A stretch of 64,000 nt of DNA. Origin: Dehalococcoidia bacterium UBA1222. GTDB taxonomy: Bacteria; Chloroflexota; Dehalococcoidia; Dehalococcoidales; UBA1222. Both the position numbers and the translations under genes were made by a program. Where the stretch lies: contig DBXC01000002.1 of NCBI GenBank assembly GCA_002309415.1, forward strand, positions 25,547 to 89,546. The letters run 5' to 3'. The notes under the pieces are model-generated. The model did not search any database, was not told where the DNA came from, and saw only the letters and a list, made by a program, of their open reading frames with translations. Positions 1-10,170 of this stretch are shown here, piece after piece (positions within the stretch are counted from its first letter, which is position 1; each line of letters opens with the position of its first letter).

Positions 1-633
1 TCTTCAGGCGCCATCGCCATGGGCGTCGGCAAACTGGGCCTTGAGGGCAGACCTGCCGACATGGCCACCAAACAGGCATCCGCTGCCGTAGGTCAGTGCG
101 AACTGATGTATACCTATGACAAGATCTTCAGCGAATTCAATCATAATGTCGCTCAGATCCTCATCACCAATGCCGACCTTCATAATGAAAAGAACTATGC
201 CAACTTCAAGAATACCCTTTCCCGTCTTCTGGAACTCGATGCCATCCCCATCATCAATGAAAACGATACCATCGCCACTGACGAGATCGTCATCGGCGAC
301 AATGATACTTTGGGCGCAGTAGTCGCCAAGAGCGTAAAAGCCGATCTTCTGATCCTGCTTTCCGACATCGACGGCCTTTATACCGCCGATCCCCACAAGG
401 ATCCTAATGCAACACTGATCCCCATCGTGAAGAAGGTCGATGAAGCGACCTATGCCCTGGCCGACGGTAAAGGCTCTACTTTCGGTACCGGCGGCATGGT
501 GACCAAACTCAAGGCGGCCGAGATCTGCATGGAAGCAGGCTGCGACATGGTCATCACCAACGGTAAAGAACCCGAAAATCTCTATGACATCCTCGACGGC
601 AAAGCCGTTGGAACTCGTTTTACAGGTAAATAA
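1..633 (+). CDS. proB: Glutamate 5-kinase, 5'-truncated by window edge
   Basis: Phosphorylates L-glutamate to gamma-glutamyl phosphate, the first step of proline synthesis in the cytoplasm. The reading frame is open from base 1, beginning SSGAIAMGVGKLG, the conserved substrate-loop region of the amino-acid kinase fold, so the N-terminal part lies outside the window. Later marks are NENDTIATDEI, GDNDTLGAVVA, LLILLSDIDGLYTADP and GTGGMVTKLKAA, all typical of ProB. It ends right after GTRFTGK, so it appears to be the short form without a C-terminal PUA domain. proA follows 2 nt later and proC after that, giving a complete glutamate-to-proline operon. Confidence 0.96.
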   Translation, partial: SSGAIAMGVGKLGLEGRPADMATKQASAAVGQCELMYTYDKIFSEFNHNVAQILITNADLHNEKNYANFKNTLSRLLELDAIPIINENDTIATDEIVIGDNDTLGAVVAKSVKADLLILLSDIDGLYTADPHKDPNATLIPIVKKVDEATYALADGKGSTFGTGGMVTKLKAAEICMEAGCDMVITNGKEPENLYDILDGKAVGTRFTGK

Positions 634-635
634 TA

Positions 636-1895
636 ATGATCATAATGAAAAGCATTTTGGAAAAAGCCCGCAAGGCTAAAGCTGAAGTATCCATCAGCTG
701 TGAAGCGCAGAGGAACGATGCCCTGAGATACATGGCAGATTCACTTCTTGCCGAGACTCCGTCCATCCTCGCTGCCAATATGGATGATCTCAAGGATGCC
801 GAAGGAAAACTCTCTATCGCTATGATCGACAGGCTGCGACTTACGGAAGAACGCATCGTCTCCATGGCAAAAGGTATCCGTGAAGTCATCGATCTGAAAG
901 ATCCCCTCGGAAAGGTAATAGAAGAAAAGACCCGTCCAAACGGACTCTTCATCCAGAAGATCGTTGTACCATTCGGCGTCATCGGCTGTATCTACGAAAG
1001 CCGTCCCAACGTAACCAGCGACGTCGCCGCACTGTGTATCAAAAGCGGCAATGTCTGTATATTGAAGTGCGGAAAAGAAGCCCTCGGATCATCACTTGCC
1101 ATCGTTAAAGCATTAAGAAAAGGGCTCAAACAGGCCGGTCTTACCGAGGACGCCGTACAAATAATCGAAGACACTAACCGAGAGAGCACTAAAAAGCTCA
1201 TGAAAGCCAACGGATATGTAGATCTTTTGATCCCCCGCGGAGGCAAGGCCCTCATCCAGAGCTGTGTTGAGAATTCCACGGTACCCATCATCGAGACCGG
1301 TACCGGTATCTGCCATGTATATGTAGATGAAAAAGCCAATCTCGATATGGCCATGAAGATCATCGACAATGCCAAGACATCCCGTCCCAGCGTCTGCAAC
1401 GCTGAAGAAGTCCTTTTAGTCGACCGTAATATCGCCAAGGTCTTCCTGCCGATGGTCTATAAGACACTGGTTGAAGACAGACTGAAAGCCAATCTCCAGC
1501 CAGTGGAACTGAGACTGTCATCGGATTGTCTCAAGATCATCCCCGGCACACCCGCAGGCAAAGAGGATTTCGATACTGAATTCAACGATTTCATCCTGGC
1601 CGTAAAGACCGTTTCTGACGTCAAAGAAGCCTGTGAACACATCGAAAAACACTCGACCAAGCACAGCGATTCCATCATAACTGAAGACAAAGAAGCTGCC
1701 GAATACTTCCTTAAGAACGTTGATTCAGCAGCAGTGTACGTCAATACTTCCACCAGGTTCACTGACGGCGGTGAGTTCGGACTGGGATGCGAGATCGGCA
1801 TCTCGACTCAGAAGCTTCACGCCCGCGGCCCCATGGGACTGGAAGAACTCACGACTTATAAATACATCATCCGCGGCAACGGACAGATCAGATAG
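636..1895 (+). CDS. proA: Gamma-glutamyl phosphate reductase
   Basis: NADPH-dependent reduction of gamma-glutamyl phosphate to glutamate semialdehyde, the second step of proline synthesis. The 419-residue length is normal for the family. Family marks include GVIGCIYESRPNVTSD, the cysteine region KTSRPSVCNAEEVLL, VYVNTSTRFTDGGEFGLG and the C-terminal GPMGLEELTTYKYI. It lies 2 nt after proB and is presumably translationally coupled. An in-frame ATG at 645 (MKSILEKARKAKAE) matches typical ProA N-termini better than the ATG at 636. Neither has a strong ribosome binding site. Confidence 0.96.
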   Translation: MIIMKSILEKARKAKAEVSISCEAQRNDALRYMADSLLAETPSILAANMDDLKDAEGKLSIAMIDRLRLTEERIVSMAKGIREVIDLKDPLGKVIEEKTRPNGLFIQKIVVPFGVIGCIYESRPNVTSDVAALCIKSGNVCILKCGKEALGSSLAIVKALRKGLKQAGLTEDAVQIIEDTNRESTKKLMKANGYVDLLIPRGGKALIQSCVENSTVPIIETGTGICHVYVDEKANLDMAMKIIDNAKTSRPSVCNAEEVLLVDRNIAKVFLPMVYKTLVEDRLKANLQPVELRLSSDCLKIIPGTPAGKEDFDTEFNDFILAVKTVSDVKEACEHIEKHSTKHSDSIITEDKEAAEYFLKNVDSAAVYVNTSTRFTDGGEFGLGCEIGISTQKLHARGPMGLEELTTYKYIIRGNGQIR

Positions 1896-1904
1896 GAACA
1901 AAAA

Positions 1905-2693
1905 ATGAGATACGGATTCATCGGATGCGGAAATATGGGAGGCGCATTAGCTAAAGCAGTCTCCAAGGTTACTAAAGACATCATCGTAAGCGACCGCGAC
2001 GAAGCAAAAGCTAAGGAAGCAGCAAGCGCACTCGGATGTAAACTTGGCACCAATGCTGAGATCGCCGAGAAGTGTGACAGGATATTCCTGGGCGTAAAAC
2101 CTCAGGTCATGCAGAGCGTCCTCGATGAGGTCAAAGACATCATGAAAAAGACAGACCCCGTCATCATCACGATGGCGGCCGGTCTCTCGATGGAAAAGAT
2201 CAGAAACTTCCTGGGATACGATGCACGCATCATCCGCATCATGCCGAACACCCCTGTACTGCTGGGTGCAGGAACCACTCTTTATTCCTATAATTCCAGG
2301 ATCACCGATGACATCATCAAATCATTCGTAGACGACATGAAATACTCCGGCATCGTGGAATATCTTCCAGAAGAACTCATTGATGCCGGCTGTTCACTTT
2401 CCGGCTGCGGACCTGCCTACATGTACATGATGGTCGATGCAGTAGCAGAGGGCGCCGTACAGTGCGGTCTTTCCCGTGAACAGGCTATAAAGTTTGCAGC
2501 AAGCACTATGAAAGGTGCAGCTGAAATGGTCCTCAATACCGGAGAAGATCCCGAGATACTCAAACAGCGAGTCTGCTCACCGGGCGGAAGCACGATCGAA
2601 GGCGTCAAATCCTTAGACGCCAATCATTTCCGCGATATCTGTATCGAAGCCATCAAGTGCGCTTACAAAAGGAACAAAGAACTGGGCCAGTAG
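1905..2693 (+). CDS. proC: Pyrroline-5-carboxylate reductase
   Basis: Reduces 1-pyrroline-5-carboxylate to L-proline, the last step of the pathway begun by proB and proA. The 262 residues open with the Rossmann motif GFIGCGNMGGALA. IIRIMPNTPVLLGAG and GCGPAYMYMMVDA follow, and the C-terminal VCSPGGSTIEGVKSL is diagnostic for ProC. It starts 9 nt after proA with AGGAAC upstream. No terminator was seen immediately downstream, only a short inverted repeat that looks more like an operator for the next gene. Confidence 0.96.
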   Translation: MRYGFIGCGNMGGALAKAVSKVTKDIIVSDRDEAKAKEAASALGCKLGTNAEIAEKCDRIFLGVKPQVMQSVLDEVKDIMKKTDPVIITMAAGLSMEKIRNFLGYDARIIRIMPNTPVLLGAGTTLYSYNSRITDDIIKSFVDDMKYSGIVEYLPEELIDAGCSLSGCGPAYMYMMVDAVAEGAVQCGLSREQAIKFAASTMKGAAEMVLNTGEDPEILKQRVCSPGGSTIEGVKSLDANHFRDICIEAIKCAYKRNKELGQ

Positions 2694-2752
2694 CCATATC
2701 AAAACACACCAATCATGTCTGATTGTGGAAATCTTTCCGATAAAAGCTACAA

Positions 2753-2802
2753 TGATGTCATGGGAGTGACATCACGCCTGAAAATCGTATATAGTGTATA
2801 AT
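2753..2802 (+). promoter_or_regulatory. Inverted repeat plus -10 box upstream of the zinc-ribbon gene
   Basis: TGATGTCA (2753-2760) and TGACATCA (2767-2774) form a perfect 8-bp inverted repeat with a 6-nt spacer. A consensus TATAAT lies at 2797-2802, 18 nt before the start codon of the next gene. No good -35 box is present. The repeat ends about where a -35 would lie, so a regulator site is plausible. Whether it works as an operator is inference. Confidence 0.4.
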
Positions 2803-2820
2803 TAGACATGAGGAACAATC

Positions 2821-3813
2821 ATGGAAAACAAATGCCCTAAATGTGGTCACGATTTAGGTACCACTGAAAATAGTAAAGAATTAAAATTCTGCCTTAACTG
2901 CGGTGCAAGCATCAATGAGGAGAAGAAAGAAGAACACTCTTTCTGTCCCCATTGCGGTAACAAACGCACTGATTCGACCAATATCTGTTCACACTGCGGT
3001 AAAGAGATCGAAAAACCTAAGGAAGAACCGAAGCCTTATCAGGCTGCAGCCAAGATTCCTGAACCGAATTTCCCGCCCCTTCAGGATGTATCTAAACCAG
3101 ACGTAGTCTCCAATGGCTATGCCGGCGGTCTTTATAACGGCGACGGCGATTCCACTGCCAAGAAAGATATCAAACCTGCTTTTGAGAATCCCACCGGCGA
3201 ACCAGTCAGTCCAGCCAGCCCCGAAGACGAGATGAAGCCAAAGACAGTCAATCCTCCCATAGTCAACACTCCTCCTAGAGAGACATCTCGCAACGTCTTT
3301 GATATCGTCAATAACGTCCCTCAGACTCCTACACAATCATCCTTATATGGTAATAATTCACAGCAGGACATCTTCAAGATGGTGAATCAGGCATCCCAGC
3401 CTCAGACATCTTACGGAAGTTATGTACCTCCTCAGCAGCAATCCTACAATCCTCCACCTGCTTACAACAACTATAACGCTTATCCTCAGAACAACTACCA
3501 GCAGCCCCCTGCATACGGAGGATACATCCCTCCCCAGCAACCATCATACAATCCTCCTCCCCAGTATTCACGACCAGTTCCTGAACATCGTTCATACAAG
3601 GAGACCAGCAGTTATTCAGGCGGCTCAAGGGACTACGATCCGCTGGATGATTACAGGAACTACAAGAACACTAAAGAACCGGCCTCAAGACGCGAGCCGG
3701 TACTCAGGACGACCCGAGGCAAAGACGGAAGTATGACCGGTATCTATATCATGAGTGCCCTGCTTCTGGTCTTCATCGGTGTGGGTATCTACTACTGGTT
3801 CTTCCTAAGATAA
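2821..3813 (+). CDS. Zinc-ribbon protein with Pro/Gln-rich linker and C-terminal membrane anchor
   Basis: Function not known. Two N-terminal zinc ribbons are visible: CPKCGHDL..FCLNCGAS (about residues 5-30) and CPHCGNKR..CSHCGKEI (about 42-62). A long disordered linker rich in Pro, Gln, Asn and Tyr follows, with loosely repeated YVPPQQQSYNPP / YIPPQQPSYNPP units. One transmembrane helix near the C-terminus (GIYIMSALLLVFIGVGIYYW) ends with only three residues after it. The cytoplasm-facing zinc ribbon plus C-terminal anchor suggests a membrane-tethered adaptor. An ADP-ribosylglycohydrolase gene follows 12 nt downstream and is likely co-transcribed. Confidence 0.85.
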   Translation: MENKCPKCGHDLGTTENSKELKFCLNCGASINEEKKEEHSFCPHCGNKRTDSTNICSHCGKEIEKPKEEPKPYQAAAKIPEPNFPPLQDVSKPDVVSNGYAGGLYNGDGDSTAKKDIKPAFENPTGEPVSPASPEDEMKPKTVNPPIVNTPPRETSRNVFDIVNNVPQTPTQSSLYGNNSQQDIFKMVNQASQPQTSYGSYVPPQQQSYNPPPAYNNYNAYPQNNYQQPPAYGGYIPPQQPSYNPPPQYSRPVPEHRSYKETSSYSGGSRDYDPLDDYRNYKNTKEPASRREPVLRTTRGKDGSMTGIYIMSALLLVFIGVGIYYWFFLR

Positions 3814-3825
3814 GGTGTCTTCATC

Positions 3826-4629
3826 ATGTTCGGAGCATTGATCGGTGACATAATTGGATCACGTTTCGAATCGAACAACCTTAAATCAAAAGAATTCGAA
3901 CTCTTCACTGACGAATGTCATTTCACGGATGATTCCGTCCTGACACTGGCTGTTGCCAAAGCTGTCTTGGATGTCAGGAACGGTCCCATCCCCGCTTCAC
4001 CAGAGTTACTTTCTGAATACGTCAAAAAATATATGCGCTATCTCGGACGCGCCTTCGTCAATGCCGGCTACGGAAAGCGTTTCATTGAATGGATGCTGTC
4101 CGACGATATGGATCCATACGGGAGCATCGGCAATGGTGCCGCCATGCGTATCGGTCCCGTCGGTTACGCTTTCTACAGATCAGTCGACATGACAGCTTAT
4201 GCCAAGGCGGCTACCGCCGTGACACATAACAGTCAGCAGGCACTGAAAGGCGCTGAATCAGTGTGTCGTGCGATTGCAATGGCACTCAAAGGTGATTCTC
4301 AGGACAAGATTCGCGAATATATCTCACTCCACTACTACCCTCTCAACGAAAGTATGGAATGGTATCGTGAGAACTATGTGAACGACTTATCCTGCGATGG
4401 TACTGTACCTGTCGCACTGACAGCTTTCATCGATGCGGAAAGCTTTGAGGATGCTATCAGGAATGCTATATCAGTCGGCGGAGACAGTGATACCATCGCC
4501 GCAATCACCGGTTCTGTTGCCGGGGCGTATTTCGAAATACCTCAGGAAATGAAGATCAAAACGCTATCCTATCTTCCGCCCATGCTTTTGGGCATCTGTG
4601 AAGAGTGGGAACGTTTTATGGTCTTATGA
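3826..4629 (+). CDS. ADP-ribosylglycohydrolase family protein
   Basis: Member of the DraG/ARH family of binuclear Mg/Mn hydrolases that remove ADP-ribose from proteins or other acceptors. It opens GALIGDIIGSRFE, carries the metal-binding TDDSVLTLAVAKA near residue 36 and ends with the second metal motif GGDSDTIAAITGSVAGAYF. Its 267 residues make it a stand-alone catalytic domain. The substrate cannot be told from sequence. It follows the zinc-ribbon gene closely and overlaps the convergent aldo/keto reductase gene by 14 nt at the 3' ends. Confidence 0.9.
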   Translation: MFGALIGDIIGSRFESNNLKSKEFELFTDECHFTDDSVLTLAVAKAVLDVRNGPIPASPELLSEYVKKYMRYLGRAFVNAGYGKRFIEWMLSDDMDPYGSIGNGAAMRIGPVGYAFYRSVDMTAYAKAATAVTHNSQQALKGAESVCRAIAMALKGDSQDKIREYISLHYYPLNESMEWYRENYVNDLSCDGTVPVALTAFIDAESFEDAIRNAISVGGDSDTIAAITGSVAGAYFEIPQEMKIKTLSYLPPMLLGICEEWERFMVL

Positions 4630-5800
4630 CCTTCTTATTAGCTTCCAGTCTCTCTTTGCTAACCTGAGCCCAGGATTTCGTCTTGGACAGTCTCTCAGTC
4701 ATGTCTTTCATCACGAAAGGAATATCCAGTTCCTGAGGACACATGGACGAACAATTGCCGCACTGAATGCAGTCGGCAGGACGGCTACCTTCAGGCATAG
4801 CATCGAGGCGCATGCCGATAGTGGGAGAAAGAGCAAACAGGAGATCACGGTAGAGTTCCATGACTCGCGGGATATCGATACCCATGGGGCACTTATCGAC
4901 ACAGTAGCGGCATCCGGTACACTGTGGTCCCTGAGAGGTCAGCTCGGCAGTAATGGCAGCAAGGACAGCTTTATCCTCGAGAGTCAAAGGAACATATGAA
5001 TTATAGATGCTGATATTGGATACTAACTGCAGCATGGTAGTCATACCGGAAAGGGTCATATAGACATCAGGAAGTTCCTGGATGAAGCGGAAACACCAAT
5101 CGGCCTGGCTGTATTCAGGATGTCGCTCTTTGAGACGATTTTCATGTTCTGGACCGAGTTTCACGAGACGTCCGCCTCGAACAGGTTCCATGACCCAGAT
5201 ACCAAGTCCGTATGATTTTGCGAGGTCATACTTTTCCTTGGACTGCTGCAGCACCCAGTCGACATAGTTAATCTGGAGCTGACAAAATTCGAGATGTTCT
5301 CCATATCGGTCGAGGAACTTTTTTATCGTGGGAATCTCGCCATGAGTTGAAAAGCCAAGATGGCGTATCCTGCCCTGTTTCTTCTGTTCAACCAAGTAAT
5401 CAACAATACCCCATTTAGGGTCCATATAGGCTTCTAACGAGCACTCAGTAACATTGTGTAAGAGATAGTAGTCGAAGTAATCGACCTGGCATTTCTGGAG
5501 CTGCTCTTCAAAGATGGGAGCAGGAGTATGATCGTCGCAGATGATGTGTCCGGGGAACTTGTCTGCCAGGAAGAATGAATCTCGCGGATGTGATTTAAGG
5601 ATTTTGCCGATAACAACTTCAGAATTACCACCATGATAAGGATAAGCAGTATCGAAATAATTGACGCCGCATTCTAAAGCGTATTCCACGAGTTTTTGAG
5701 TCTCGGCTTCATCGATAGCACCGGTCTCTGTAACAGGAAGGCGCATAAGACCATATCCCAACTGAGACAGTTTATCGCCCTTGAATTCTTTATAAAGCAT
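4616..5800 (-). CDS. Aldo/keto reductase with C-terminal two-cluster ferredoxin domain
   Basis: The N-terminal TIM barrel (residues about 1-280) is of aldo/keto reductase type: YGLMRLPVTETG, NYFDTAYPYHGGNSE and IRHLGFSTHG. Two [4Fe-4S] motifs follow, CTGCRYCVDKCPMGIDIP and CIQCGNCSSMCPQELDIP. This architecture is common in anaerobes, where the enzyme likely exchanges electrons with ferredoxin. The substrate is unknown. It is the last gene of a minus-strand run (PrsA-like, hom, thrC, folE), 56 nt after folE. Confidence 0.9.
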   Translation of the reverse strand: MLYKEFKGDKLSQLGYGLMRLPVTETGAIDEAETQKLVEYALECGVNYFDTAYPYHGGNSEVVIGKILKSHPRDSFFLADKFPGHIICDDHTPAPIFEEQLQKCQVDYFDYYLLHNVTECSLEAYMDPKWGIVDYLVEQKKQGRIRHLGFSTHGEIPTIKKFLDRYGEHLEFCQLQINYVDWVLQQSKEKYDLAKSYGLGIWVMEPVRGGRLVKLGPEHENRLKERHPEYSQADWCFRFIQELPDVYMTLSGMTTMLQLVSNISIYNSYVPLTLEDKAVLAAITAELTSQGPQCTGCRYCVDKCPMGIDIPRVMELYRDLLFALSPTIGMRLDAMPEGSRPADCIQCGNCSSMCPQELDIPFVMKDMTERLSKTKSWAQVSKERLEANKKVIRP

Positions 5801-5856
5801 AATATGTACCCCACTTCAAAAAAGAATGAAAGGCACCTGAAAGGATGGCGGTGTGC

Positions 5857-6420
5857 CTATTTGGACTGGATGAGTGACATGAATTCAGCACGGGTGGTCG
5901 GGTTGTTCTTGAAAGCACCACGCAGTGCTGAAGTGATGACGCTGGTCCCGGGTTTCTTGATGCCACGCATGATCATGCACATATGTTCTGCCTGGACCAC
6001 GACAGCGACACCTAGAGGCTTAAGACCATCATTGATAGCATCAGCGATCTCGCTGACCATACGTTCCTGGATCTGCGGTTTGCGGGCAATGATGTCGACG
6101 ACACGTGCGATCTTGCTGATGCCAACGACTCGGCCCTCTTCATTGGGGATATATGCGACATGAGCAACACCATAGAAAGGAAGCATGTGATGCTCGCACA
6201 TGGAATAGAACGGGATATCTTTAAGGAGGATCATCTCATGATGACCCAGTTCAAAACCGACAGCAAGTTCTTTGATCGGATCGGCATCAAGACCAGAGAA
6301 GATTTCTTTGTACATCTCGGCAACTCTGCGCGGAGTCTCCCTAAGACCTTCCCTTTCGGGGTCTTCACCTATTGACAGGAGAATCTGTCGGACCGAATCC
6401 TTGATCTGCTGTTGATCCAT
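5857..6420 (-). CDS. folE: GTP cyclohydrolase I
   Basis: Converts GTP to 7,8-dihydroneopterin triphosphate, the entry to folate and, through related routes, 7-deazapurine synthesis. Its 187 residues are normal for the type I homodecamer. The zinc site is intact: Cys in [11 protein letters not shown] and Cys in [18 protein letters not shown]-type and [11 protein letters not shown] motifs are also present. It follows thrC by 6 nt, so it is probably in the same transcript, although the pathways are unrelated. Confidence 0.95.
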   Translation of the reverse strand: MDQQQIKDSVRQILLSIGEDPEREGLRETPRRVAEMYKEIFSGLDADPIKELAVGFELGHHEMILLKDIPFYSMCEHHMLPFYGVAHVAYIPNEEGRVVGISKIARVVDIIARKPQIQERMVSEIADAINDGLKPLGVAVVVQAEHMCMIMRGIKKPGTSVITSALRGAFKNNPTTRAEFMSLIQSK

Positions 6421-6426
6421 TTCTCT

Positions 6427-7485
6427 TTACCAACCTAACTGTTTTTCGATAGAGGCAAGATCGGCAGGAACTCTGATGATGCCTTGGAAATCTTTGATGG
6501 CATTGTCAGGATCCTTTAGACCGTTACCGGTAGCAATGCAGACGATCTTCTTGCCTGAGAAGTCAGCACCATTCCTCTTGAGTTTGAGGAGACCAGCGAG
6601 AGGTGCACAGGAAGCAGGTTCGGCAAAGACACCGACCTTTTCTGCCATCATGTGATAAGCTTCGAGAATCTGAGCATCGGAGACCATGCTGATGGAACCA
6701 TTGGATTCATCACGGGCGGCTTCAGCCTTCTTCCAGGATGCCGGATTACCGATTCGGATAGCGGTAGCGATGGTCTCAGGTTTCTCGATGGGGTGACCGA
6801 GAACGATGGGAGCAGCACCTTCAGCCTGGAAACCAGTCATCTTAGGAAGTTTAGTAGACTTACCAGCGGCATGATATTCTTTGAAACCCTTCCAGTAAGC
6901 AGTGATATTGCCGGCATTGCCGACAGGGATAGCTAAGATATCGGGAGCATCACCCAAAGCATCAACGATCTCGAAAGCACCAGTCTTCTGACCTTCGATA
7001 CGATGAGGATTGATAGAGTTTACGAGGGTTACGGGATGCTTGGAAGTCATTTCTCGGACCATGTTGAGCGCCTGGTCGAAGTTGCCATCGATGGCTACGA
7101 TCTTGGCACCGTGCATGATAGCCTGAGCAAGTTTGCCGAGAGCAATCTTGCCTTCAGGGATGACTATGATGGCCTGCATGCCCATGCGAGCGGCATAAGC
7201 TGCAGCGGAGGCGCTGGTATTGCCGGTGGATGCACACATGACGGCCTTGCTGCCGGCTTCAGCAGCCTTGGCAATAGCCATAACCATACCGCGGTCCTTG
7301 AAAGAACCGGTAGGATTGCATCCTTCGAGTTTGAAGTAGAGTTCTTCACAACCGATAACACTTTCAAGCATGGGGGCTCGGACCAAAGGAGTGTCGCCTT
7401 CACAGAGTGAAAGCATCGGAGTCTTGTCAGTGATCGGAAGGTACTCGGTGTATTTGTAAAGCAAACCGCGTCTAATGTAACCCAT
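6427..7485 (-). CDS. thrC: Threonine synthase
   Basis: PLP enzyme converting O-phosphohomoserine to threonine. The 352 residues correspond to the short class. The PLP lysine lies in [15 protein letters not shown], and [12 protein letters not shown] and the glycine loop [14 protein letters not shown] follow. It comes directly after hom (2-nt gap), as in many hom-thrC operons. asd, the upstream enzyme of the pathway, is at about 37 kb on its own. Confidence 0.95.
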   Translation of the reverse strand: MGYIRRGLLYKYTEYLPITDKTPMLSLCEGDTPLVRAPMLESVIGCEELYFKLEGCNPTGSFKDRGMVMAIAKAAEAGSKAVMCASTGNTSASAAAYAARMGMQAIIVIPEGKIALGKLAQAIMHGAKIVAIDGNFDQALNMVREMTSKHPVTLVNSINPHRIEGQKTGAFEIVDALGDAPDILAIPVGNAGNITAYWKGFKEYHAAGKSTKLPKMTGFQAEGAAPIVLGHPIEKPETIATAIRIGNPASWKKAEAARDESNGSISMVSDAQILEAYHMMAEKVGVFAEPASCAPLAGLLKLKRNGADFSGKKIVCIATGNGLKDPDNAIKDFQGIIRVPADLASIEKQLGW

Positions 7486-7487
7486 CT

Positions 7488-8789
7488 TTATACCTCTACT
7501 CTTATCAAATTATGTACTTTCTTAACATTGGAACTCTGCTTAAGGATCTCGACCGCTTTCTGTATGTTAGACTCCAATGCTGGATGCGTCATAATGACGA
7601 TTTGAACAGTGCCATTCACTTTATCGGCATCCTTCTGGATACAAGATGCGATACTGATGGAGTTCTCGCCAAGGGCACTGGCAATCTGGGCAAGGATACC
7701 ACATTCGTCAGCGACCGTAAGTCTCAGATAGTAATGTGTGACGATCTCATCTAGGGCCTTGATACGCTTCTTCTGATTAGGAACGATGACCGGCATGAAT
7801 GATTCAGCCACGATAGCACGTGCTGCCTTGACGACGTCAGAGACGACAGCAGAAGAAGTGGGATCAGGACCAGCACCTTTACCGATGAAAGTAACGTTAC
7901 CGGTAAGGTCGCCGTTGATGAGAACGGCATTGAATACGCCGTTGACACTGGCAAGTTCGGCATCCTTAGGGATAAAGACGGGATGTACACGGACTTCCAC
8001 TTCGTCATTCTCATCCTGCTTAGCGATAGCAAGCAGTTTGATTACACAGCCAAGTTCTTTGGCATATTTGAAGTCAGCCGAATCTAAGGAAGTGATACCT
8101 TCTGGAGCGATCTGGCTGGGATAAACAGGAGTATTGAATGCCAATGTGGAAAGGATAGCCAGCTTATAGCAGGCATCTATTCCATGGACATCGTTGGCCG
8201 GGTTAGATTCAGCATAGCCCAGCTGCTGGGCCTGTTTGAGTGCTTCATCGAATTCAAGACCCTCATCTGCCATTTTGGTAAGAATATAGTTGGTGGTACC
8301 GTTGATGATGGTCTGGATGCCATTCACCCTGTTCAGGATGAGGTCACGAGTCAGCGGTGCAATGATGGGGATTCCGCCACCGACCGCTGCTTCAAAATTA
8401 ATCGTGACTTTGTTGGCATTAGCCAATTCAAAAAGCTCGATATGATGTTTGGCCAAGACCTCTTTGTTGGCGGTAACTACGTGCTTACCGCACTGAAGAG
8501 ACTTGACCTGATATTCAAATGCAGGATGCTCGCCACCGATGAGTTCGATGACGATCTGGATGTCCGGATCATTAAAAAACTCATCATCGGACGTGGTGAA
8601 GAGAGACGGTTCCATAGCCTTGGCTATGGGTCGTTCGAGATCAGAAGGAAGGACCTTGATCTTCTTGAGATAGACTTCACATCCGGTCTCAGCCGAGATG
8701 ATGCTCTGTCTTTCCAAGAGGACGGAAGCGACCTTGCTTCCGATCACACCGATACCTAAGAGACCGACACCGATACGCTTGCCTATCAT
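7488..8789 (-). CDS. hom: Homoserine dehydrogenase with ACT domain
   Basis: NAD(P)H-dependent reduction of aspartate semialdehyde to homoserine. It begins with the Rossmann segment [17 protein letters not shown]. The family signature region [17 protein letters not shown] and the catalytic [20 protein letters not shown] are present. The C-terminal 80 residues ([18 protein letters not shown]) form an ACT domain expected to give threonine feedback control. The start overlaps the stop of the upstream PrsA-like gene in an ATGA arrangement. Confidence 0.96.
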   Translation of the reverse strand: MIGKRIGVGLLGIGVIGSKVASVLLERQSIISAETGCEVYLKKIKVLPSDLERPIAKAMEPSLFTTSDDEFFNDPDIQIVIELIGGEHPAFEYQVKSLQCGKHVVTANKEVLAKHHIELFELANANKVTINFEAAVGGGIPIIAPLTRDLILNRVNGIQTIINGTTNYILTKMADEGLEFDEALKQAQQLGYAESNPANDVHGIDACYKLAILSTLAFNTPVYPSQIAPEGITSLDSADFKYAKELGCVIKLLAIAKQDENDEVEVRVHPVFIPKDAELASVNGVFNAVLINGDLTGNVTFIGKGAGPDPTSSAVVSDVVKAARAIVAESFMPVIVPNQKKRIKALDEIVTHYYLRLTVADECGILAQIASALGENSISIASCIQKDADKVNGTVQIVIMTHPALESNIQKAVEILKQSSNVKKVHNLIRVEV

Positions 8790-10030
8790 TGTCCGGTCAC
8801 CCGCTTAACTGCCCAGGTCAGTATTACTTCGGTCAAGTCTTCTTTGATTTCGTCTTTGGCAGCCTCAAAGATCTCAGTAGACCAGTCATTAAGTTCAAGG
8901 CTTGCCATAGTACTGAGATCGGATTCACTCATCTTCTGAGTAGCAGCTTCATGAACGTAGAATACCCAATAACCGCCGCCGAAATCATTTGAACCATCAT
9001 AAATCGCACCGCTGATATCACCAATAATGCGGCTATCATCAAAGATAAATTCGGCATAGGATATAGTGCTGTCGCTTGCGACACGGAGCTGAGTTATACC
9101 AGTCTCGTCATCCGAATTAAGGGAATAATTAGTAGCGATGGTGTCGAAGTCTTTGCCCTCAGCAAATTCCTGTTCGATTTCAGTTGCGACATCAACATTG
9201 GGAGCAGCAATGACAGAGATAGTGGCTGCAGAGCGCCCTTCGGCATATTCGTCGACACGGACAAACCAGTAACCGCCAGAATGAGATCTGTTGGGATCTT
9301 CAACCATTGAGGCAACACCTACTTCGGCAGCAAAGATTGCTTCATCCATGACATCGGAACTGAAGTAATAATCGAAGAGACCTTCAGGATGCAGGTTAGT
9401 CGAAGTGGTTTCGGCGAAGTACTTTGATACTACTTCAGCAAAATCGTAACCACCATTTAGCATCTGAATGGCGTCTTCAGCTTCAGACTTGGCCGCAAGG
9501 AACATACCCTGGAAATTGCGGTGCTCGACTTCCTGGTCGAGCTGAGGAGTAAGATATTCATCACGGACTTTATTCTGAAGCAGACCGGCACGCAGAATAT
9601 CGCGTACAGCCTGGTTGTTATCAAACTTGTAGTAAGAAATGAGATTCTGAACTTCCTCGTCTGTTACTGAGTAACCCAATTCAGTTGCCTTACGGTAAAC
9701 TACCTCGGCTAATTCGATGGTCTGAGCAGCAGTACCGGTGAAATAGGCAGCATACTGAGGATATGATGCAGAGACATATGCCAATGCATCAGCATAGTCA
9801 CGAGCAGAGATATTTTTATCATAAACACTGATAACAGTAGTCCTAGAAGGTTTGACTTCATTCTTGATCCAACTACCAACACCCAAACCCACAAAGATGA
9901 GTATCAAGACTATGACACCGATGAAAACGCCATAGATGGTCTTTCGTGTCCTTTCAGCTATTTTAACTTTAGATTCGTTCTTCTTAGCGATGAACTTGTC
10001 TTTTTCTATTTTCTTGTTCGAATCAGCCAA
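8786..10030 (-). CDS. Membrane-anchored PrsA/SurA-like folding protein
   Basis: A basic cytoplasmic N-terminus, one signal-anchor helix (IYGVFIGVIVLILIFVGLGVG) and an extracellular SurA-N-like alpha-helical region. Two regions resembling parvulin PPIase domains follow, around SEAEDAIQMLNGGYDFAEVV and VATEIEQEFAEGKDFDTIA. Active-site residues are not clearly recognisable, so enzymatic activity is uncertain and a pure chaperone is possible. A GTG at 10042 opens the longest frame, but only the TTG at 10030 has a GAGG at proper distance, so I use 10030. It is the first gene of the hom-thrC-folE run. Confidence 0.75.
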   Translation of the reverse strand: MADSNKKIEKDKFIAKKNESKVKIAERTRKTIYGVFIGVIVLILIFVGLGVGSWIKNEVKPSRTTVISVYDKNISARDYADALAYVSASYPQYAAYFTGTAAQTIELAEVVYRKATELGYSVTDEEVQNLISYYKFDNNQAVRDILRAGLLQNKVRDEYLTPQLDQEVEHRNFQGMFLAAKSEAEDAIQMLNGGYDFAEVVSKYFAETTSTNLHPEGLFDYYFSSDVMDEAIFAAEVGVASMVEDPNRSHSGGYWFVRVDEYAEGRSAATISVIAAPNVDVATEIEQEFAEGKDFDTIATNYSLNSDDETGITQLRVASDSTISYAEFIFDDSRIIGDISGAIYDGSNDFGGGYWVFYVHEAATQKMSESDLSTMASLELNDWSTEIFEAAKDEIKEDLTEVILTWAVKRVTGQ

Positions 10031-10113
10031 CTCGTGCCTCACATTTCAGAATTAGTCTTAAGTATTATAGTTTTTTGTTCGTATTCAAAGCAAAATTTGA
10101 CTATATATAAACG

Positions 10114-10146
10114 AAAAAGGGGACAGAATCGTGTCTTGTCCCCTTT
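10114..10146 (-). terminator. Rho-independent terminator of infC-rpmI-rplT
   Basis: AAAGGGGACA (10116-10125) pairs perfectly with TGTCCCCTTT (10137-10146) around an 11-nt loop. Read on the minus strand, the stem is followed by TTCGT. It lies 25 nt past the rplT stop. Confidence 0.75.
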
Positions 10147-10170
10147 AAAACCCAAATCTAATTAAATAAA

